Shown here: positions 32,647 to 36,617 of the stretch, piece by piece
Numbering within the stretch: position 1 is the stretch's first letter
Layout: the number at the start of each line of letters is the position of its first letter
DNA from: JAVBLD01 sp031553705
GTDB taxonomy: Bacteria; Bacteroidota; Bacteroidia; Bacteroidales; Marinifilaceae
Length of the DNA stretch: 36,617 nucleotides
Reading direction: 5' to 3'
Assembly (NCBI GenBank): GCA_031553705.1
Contig: JAVBLD010000035.1
Span: 1 to 36,617 of the forward strand
Position numbers and translations under genes: made by a program
Notes under the pieces: model-generated
Databases searched by the model: none
Told to the model about the DNA's origin: nothing
Seen by the model: only the letters and a program-made list of their open reading frames with translations

Positions 32647-34545
32647 CTACTTGATTATCGCCAAAAGCGTAGCAGTTTTATAGTATATCTTCCCTTCGTC
32701 GAGTAGTAATCGCATACGTTCAAGGGCCTCTTTCCGGTCGGGTTCGAAAATATGAATCAGTTCTTTTATTTCAGTATCCTGCCGGGCAAGTTGCTCCAAT
32801 ATCTTCCGGTCGATCTCTTTTATGCCGGTTTTCCGGCTTTTTTTCTTCCGGTTTAAGCATACATCACAGACGCCACATGCAACCCGTTCCTTCTGCCCGA
32901 AATAATTCATCAGAAAAAGTTGCCGGCAACTATCCTCTTGTTCCAGGTAATCAATCATTTCATTCACCTTGGAAGAATAAGAGCGCTTCCTGTCCTCGTA
33001 AGCTACACGCGTAATGGTAATATAAGAAACCGGCATTCTGGGCTGGTGATAAATAATATAGGGCCGTTCATTACCAGGGATGTAACTGATCACCTTACGT
33101 TTGGCTAATTCCGACAGGCTTTCATATATGTCCTGCCGGCTCACGCCCAACCTGTCTGCCAGATATTGCTCACTGACAAAGGCATATTGCGTAAAAATAC
33201 CCGAATATGAACGCAGGATCATTTCGAGCAAGCGATCTAAAAAAGGATCGTTCAGCTCAATATCATATAAACGATCACGTACAACCAAAAAAAGTAGTTG
33301 CGAATGGGTGTTTATATCGGTGGTATACTCCAGATAGCCGGCCATTTGCAATATCCTTATCGCAGCCATTGCTTTCGAATGGTCCAGTTTAAAATTACGG
33401 ATAAAAATATCCGTATCAAACTCATAAGCACGCCCATTCCCCTCTCCTTCTTCCAACTGAAAATAATTTCCCAGGCTCTGATATACATTTTTGATATATG
33501 TTTTTTCAGGAAACTCTTTGGCTATCCGCGTTTTCATGGCCGCTACCGAAGCTTCATTACATAATAGAACTGCATAAGCCTGTTTACCATCCCTTCCGGC
33601 GCGTCCGGCCTCCTGAAAATAAGCTTCCGGACTGTCGGGAGGATCAAAATGAACAACCACCCGTACATCCGGTTTATCGATTCCCATACCGAATGCATTG
33701 GTGGCAACTACAACCGGTACCGTATTATTTTTCCACTGCTCCTGCTTTTTTTCCCGTTGCCATGAGGAGAGTCCCGCATGATAAAAGTCGGCTGTCACCC
33801 CTTTATCCGTCAAAAATGTAGCCAATTCCTCCGCCGTTGCTCTCTTACGTACATAAACAATCGCACTTGCCTGAAGTTTAGACAAGATATGCAGTAACTC
33901 CCCTAGTTTATCGTTTGCCCGCCGTACTACATATGAGATATTCTCCCTCCGGAAACTCTTGGAGAGAACATGATGATGCGGAAAATGCAACTGGTTCTGG
34001 ATATCTTCGACAACCAACGGAGTGGCCGTTGCGGTAAGCGCTAAAACGGGAGCCTTCGGGAAAAAATGCCGCACTTCGGCAATACGCAGGTAAGAAGGAC
34101 GAAAATCATATCCCCACTGAGAAATGCAGTGAGCCTCGTCCACAGCAAACAGGCAGACAGGCATCAATTTAAGCTTTTCCCTAAAATGCACGGATGCCAG
34201 CCGCTCCGGAGATATATACAGGAACTTGATTTTACCGTATATGCTTTTGTTGATCGTCGAATTCACCTGGTCCGGAGGCATTCCGGTATAGATCGCCGCC
34301 GCAGGAATCCCTTTTCTCTGTAACTCTTCCACCTGATCCTTCATCAAAGCGATCAATGGAGTAATCACCACACAAATCCCCTCTTGGGTCAGTGTGGCAA
34401 CCTGAAACGTAATCGATTTTCCACCTCCTGTCGGCATCAACGCCAAGGTATCCTTCCCGGCGATTACCGAGCGGATGATCTCCTCCTGCAAACTCCGGAA
34501 CGTTTCGTAGCCCCAATATTTCTTTAATATACCTTGTAGGTCCAT
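32647..34545 (-). CDS. recQ: ATP-dependent DNA helicase RecQ
   Basis: A superfamily 2 3'-5' helicase in recombination and fork repair. 632 residues from the ATG at 34545; a TTG two codons upstream is less likely. Helicase motifs are LALMPTGGGKSITFQ (Walker A near 38), AVDEAHCISQWGYDFRPSY (DEAH), ALTATAT, VVATNAFGMGIDKPDVR and QEAGRAGRDGK. The RQC zinc site is CRQLFLMNYFG...CGVCDVCLNRK. After it there is a winged-helix region and a short tail. No clear HRDC domain is seen, and E. coli RecQ (about 610) has one. A -7 element TAATTTTG (complement of 34568-34575) lies just upstream. Confidence 0.93.
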   Translation of the reverse strand: MDLQGILKKYWGYETFRSLQEEIIRSVIAGKDTLALMPTGGGKSITFQVATLTQEGICVVITPLIALMKDQVEELQRKGIPAAAIYTGMPPDQVNSTINKSIYGKIKFLYISPERLASVHFREKLKLMPVCLFAVDEAHCISQWGYDFRPSYLRIAEVRHFFPKAPVLALTATATPLVVEDIQNQLHFPHHHVLSKSFRRENISYVVRRANDKLGELLHILSKLQASAIVYVRKRATAEELATFLTDKGVTADFYHAGLSSWQREKKQEQWKNNTVPVVVATNAFGMGIDKPDVRVVVHFDPPDSPEAYFQEAGRAGRDGKQAYAVLLCNEASVAAMKTRIAKEFPEKTYIKNVYQSLGNYFQLEEGEGNGRAYEFDTDIFIRNFKLDHSKAMAAIRILQMAGYLEYTTDINTHSQLLFLVVRDRLYDIELNDPFLDRLLEMILRSYSGIFTQYAFVSEQYLADRLGVSRQDIYESLSELAKRKVISYIPGNERPYIIYHQPRMPVSYITITRVAYEDRKRSYSSKVNEMIDYLEQEDSCRQLFLMNYFGQKERVACGVCDVCLNRKKKSRKTGIKEIDRKILEQLARQDTEIKELIHIFEPDRKEALERMRLLLDEGKIYYKTATLLAIIK

Positions 34546-34551
34546 CAACAA

Positions 34552-34749
34552 CTTTTTATCTTTTCTGCAAAATTAAGATAAAAACAAACTGCTTTCATAT
34601 ATCTTGTTGTCAAATTACAAGACTTTTATCTCTTCGGTATTCACTTGGAGATTAGAACAGGTCTTTCCCAGGAACGAGCGTAATGTCAAGTAATGACGAC
34701 AGAAAATCAGAATATAAATTACCTATTTGAAATGCTTTTTGGAAAAGAA
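34552..34749. other. Intergenic between recQ and the RHS remnants
   Basis: About 200 bases without a credible gene. The near end carries the recQ -7 element. No repeat, RNA gene or terminator was recognised. Confidence 0.5.
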
Positions 34750-34860
34750 TTCATACGCTAAAACAAGCCTTGTTCATTAGAAAATTATACGTTATACCGG
34801 CATATTCTTACTCAAATCTTTGGTCATATTCCCGTTGGCATCGTAATAATACCAGTTTGT
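34750..34860 (-). pseudogene. RHS-repeat scrap
   Basis: On the minus strand 34792-34860 reads WYYYDANGNMTKDLSKNMPV then a stop. This is a textbook RHS/YD repeat that would normally continue as I-x-Y-N-x-L-N-L-P. A one-base shift just before the stop recovers ITYNFLMN (about 34760-34796), so the fragment is frameshifted as well as truncated. It overlaps the end of the toxin-like frame, in another phase. It is a leftover of an RHS core or orphan tip, not a gene. Confidence 0.75.
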
Positions 34861-35243
34861 CCTCCAACACTTACAGGAATATTATTAAAAACTCCACTCG
34901 CTGGAAGTTTTCCATTAGCAGCATTCAATACAGCCCTGATTGTATTTTCTTGTCCTCCTAATTGATTGACCAATCCTCCGAGGTTATGTTTGGCAGGAAA
35001 TAAATGGTTGAGTTTGTTTGCATCTTTCATGACAAGACCAACAGCATCATCAATAGTCCTACCTGAAAATTGGGTTATTGCTTTCGCTCCCGTCTTAGCA
35101 GCAATTGAAATAATACTTGTAACCCGTTCACTACAATTTACTTTATTTTCTCCATTCAAACAAGAACTTTCATAATGATATTCACAAACATCAATGATAA
35201 ATTGAGTTTCTTGAAAAATCGAATATAAAGTTTCTTCCTTCAA
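34824..35243 (-). CDS. Toxin-like RHS tip domain, probably a remnant
   Basis: A 139-codon frame with a TTG start and no RHS core attached. The frame is open back to the immunity gene stop at 35337, but with no ATG. Residues about 40-130 look like a polymorphic-toxin tip (AITQFSGRTIDDAVGLVMKD, then NHLFPAKHNLGGLV, then NGKLPASGVFN). The last nine residues (GIITMPTGI) are the neighbouring RHS repeat read in the wrong phase, so the native C-terminus is lost. The His/Lys of HLFPAKHN are candidate catalytic residues by analogy with RNase toxins, an inference. Probably inactive. Confidence 0.5.
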   Translation of the reverse strand: MKEETLYSIFQETQFIIDVCEYHYESSCLNGENKVNCSERVTSIISIAAKTGAKAITQFSGRTIDDAVGLVMKDANKLNHLFPAKHNLGGLVNQLGGQENTIRAVLNAANGKLPASGVFNNIPVSVGGQTGIITMPTGI

Positions 35244-35248
35244 ACCAT

Positions 35249-35332
35249 TTACACAGTGGAAGATTTTATTTCTCCCATTGTGGCAATAATCATTGTGAAA
35301 ATGAAGAGTAATATTTTGACAAATAATTTCAT
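35249..35332 (-). pseudogene. Short signal-peptide-like frame, perhaps the broken start of a second small gene
   Basis: An ATG at 35332, four bases after the immunity stop codon, opens MKLFVKILLFIFTMIIATMG, then eight codons to a stop at 35249. A hydrophobic helix after a Lys looks like an export signal. The toxin-like frame carries on in another phase, so this may be a frameshifted immunity or orphan gene start. Confidence 0.3.
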
Positions 35333-35336
35333 TTAT

Positions 35337-35696
35337 TTAACTATTTCGTATATTTTCTATCTCTCGTTTTATAAAGGTTGAACAAGCTTCAATTCTATCT
35401 AAGTATTCAATTGTTTTATAATTATCTGACGGGGGGAAGTAACCAACAATATACATATTGCTATCATTTTGTTTAAAATACCAACCAGAATTACTACGTT
35501 TATCAGAAGATAAACGTAGCCATAGGTCTATACATTCCAAATTTTGAATAAGTTTTTCAAAAATATCAGCTTCACTAATTTGATTGTGCACTTCAAAATA
35601 ACCACTTTCTTTTAACAAAGAATAAAGTGAGGCGTCTCCTTTAGAAAATCTCTTAGGAAGAAATATAATATCTTTTATGATTTGATCTTTTTTCAT
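35337..35696 (-). CDS. Putative immunity protein for the RHS toxin
   Basis: 119 residues, unrecognised by family. It starts with ATG 14 bases after the stop of the upstream toxin tip, the normal place for a cognate immunity gene. The protein is soluble, rich in Lys, Ile and aromatic residues, with no signal peptide or transmembrane segment, fitting a cytosolic antidote. Visible segments are KDIIFLPKRFSKGDASLYSL, ECIDLWLRLSSDKRSNSGWY and NMYIVGYFPPSDNYKTIEYL. The local base composition is more AT-rich than the housekeeping genes, consistent with an acquired cassette. Function is inferred from position. Confidence 0.6.
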   Translation of the reverse strand: MKKDQIIKDIIFLPKRFSKGDASLYSLLKESGYFEVHNQISEADIFEKLIQNLECIDLWLRLSSDKRSNSGWYFKQNDSNMYIVGYFPPSDNYKTIEYLDRIEACSTFIKREIENIRNS

Positions 35697-35710
35697 AGTT
35701 ATTTTATCAT

Positions 35711-36409
35711 TTATAAACCGTCAGAGCTAAGTTTGTAGCCTTTACTAATTAAGTAATCAAGTTCTTGTCTGAATGCTCCTGTGACCTTATTTATATCTAT
35801 AACACGATTCGATAAAACGATTTTATCGCCTCTAGTTATCATTCTATCAAGGAATTTTACATTAGCTGCCCATTGTTCAGATGAAGTCATCTTATTCCAA
35901 ACGCTTATTGGAATATTAAAACGCTTAGCACCTAACTCTCCTGCAAGATTTATATAATCTGGATATTTACCTAAAACTGTTGTTCCCGTCTTAGCGGCAC
36001 TTGCCGCCTCGTCAACTACATTTGCCGCTTTCGCTGCCTTTGCCGCCCCTCTTGCAACTTTTCCACCAGCCTTCGCAGTCACGACAACCGTAATATCAGC
36101 AATCTGCCTTCCTGCAAATTTCCCTGTCGCAGATCCGTTTCCTCCATCAATATCCGAATACAGCGCATCGAAAAATTCTATATTATATGAGACGGTTCCT
36201 CCATAGCATATATCACCTGCCATAATGGCAACGTCTACTATAGTGCGCTCCCGGCTTATAATATTTTTCACCGTCTCTATAGGATGTGCAATCGCATGCC
36301 CAATATCCTGGAACCTTTCGATAAACCCATCTTTAACACCTCTGAGAAAATCTTTCCAGTCTTTCCCGTCCGGATCGATAAATCTCACCGGATTATTTGC
36401 ACAATACAC
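35711..36409 (-). CDS. RHS core C-terminus with toxin tip domain
   Basis: The visible frame begins with a GTG at 36409, but this is only where the open stretch is cut. The true protein would continue from the RHS core, which is broken upstream. The first residues (YCANNPVRFIDPDG) are the classic end of the RHS core, the point where polymorphic tips join. A Gly/Ala-rich helical linker follows (about 90-145). The last 85 residues form the tip: GKYPDYINLAGELGAKRFNI, then WNKMTSSEQWAANVKFLDRM, RGDKIVLSNRV and FRQELDYLISKGYKLSSDG. I recognise the pattern as a recurrent RHS tip, but not its activity. The immunity gene follows after 14 bases. Confidence 0.75.
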   Translation of the reverse strand: MYCANNPVRFIDPDGKDWKDFLRGVKDGFIERFQDIGHAIAHPIETVKNIISRERTIVDVAIMAGDICYGGTVSYNIEFFDALYSDIDGGNGSATGKFAGRQIADITVVVTAKAGGKVARGAAKAAKAANVVDEAASAAKTGTTVLGKYPDYINLAGELGAKRFNIPISVWNKMTSSEQWAANVKFLDRMITRGDKIVLSNRVIDINKVTGAFRQELDYLISKGYKLSSDGL

Positions 36410-36617
36410 AAACGGACTAATCGCATAATACTTCTCCGCCAGCGGATCGACATTAAATCACCTCCCCAACGCCGGATCATACATCCTTGCCCCATAATCC
36501 AACCAATCGGTCTGCTCCTGAAGCTCCTTGCCATTTAAGAATACATATTGTTGCTATTGCCTGTCTGCGCAATAACCATTCCAAAGGGATAATAATCCGT
36601 AGTCTGAATAATACTTC
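36410..36617 (-). pseudogene. RHS core fragment with frameshift and nonsense codon
   Basis: On the minus strand 36551-36617 reads QTTDYYPFGMVIAQTGNSN, a perfect RHS core, then the phase shifts by one at about 36547-36548. In the new phase it reads YVFLNGKELQEQTDWLDYG, ARMYDPALGR, stop, FNVDPLAEKYYAISPFV. The stop (TGA, complement of 36458-36460) replaces the usual Trp of GRWFNVDPLAEKYY. Two independent lesions close to the toxin junction mean that the full-length RHS protein cannot be made unless they are bypassed. The gene continues beyond the window. Confidence 0.85.

Overview
The window looks like chromosome from a member of the order Bacteroidales (Bacteroidetes). The reasons are the gene order purH-mreB-mreC-mreD-mrdA-rodA, promoters of the Bacteroidetes type (TTTG about 20 bases upstream of TAnnTTTG), few Shine-Dalgarno sites, a BioG-type biotin pathway, and RHS repeats of the YYYDANGNM type. 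The genus cannot be fixed from sequence alone; a Tannerellaceae- or Dysgonomonadaceae-like lineage is a guess.

Layout. (1) 1-139 is the right end of an IS3-family insertion sequence, inserted just upstream of a uvrA-family gene. (2) 219-4683 holds uvrA, pyrK and pyrD (excision repair and de novo pyrimidine synthesis). (3) 4680-7484 holds an XRE-type regulator and an Xaa-Pro aminopeptidase transcribed divergently. Between them lie 606 AT-rich bases with six copies of a TTACA-TGTAA palindrome and two hairpins. (4) 7635-8537 holds a divergent pair: a small membrane protein and a Rieske-like lipoprotein. (5) 8650-15944 is a purH-mre-mrdA-rodA cluster joining purine synthesis to the rod-shape wall elongation machinery. 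(6) 16032-19047 holds hutI and a fused glutamate formiminotransferase/cyclodeaminase, the last two steps of histidine breakdown. (7) 19145-24573 holds a Ca2+ P-type ATPase, a cupin, a Nudix CoA-pyrophosphatase-like protein, and a PiT phosphate transporter with its DUF47/PhoU-like partner. (8) 24739-30081 is a minus-strand biotin operon in the order small unknown protein, bioB, bioA, bioF, bioG, bioC, without bioD. (9) 30553-32595 is queC-queD-queE for preQ0/queuosine, with a preQ1-riboswitch-like pseudoknot directly before the queC start. (10) 32647-34545 is recQ. (11) 34750-36617 is a decaying RHS polymorphic-toxin locus on the minus strand: a broken RHS core, a toxin tip, an immunity gene, a second toxin remnant and an RHS-repeat scrap.

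Most of the window is conserved housekeeping sequence. The parts that earn a second look are the operator-rich intergenic region at 5097-5702, the queC leader, the RHS locus, the unknown first gene of the biotin operon, and unusual metal-site motifs in UvrA and QueE. No tRNA, rRNA or CRISPR array was seen.
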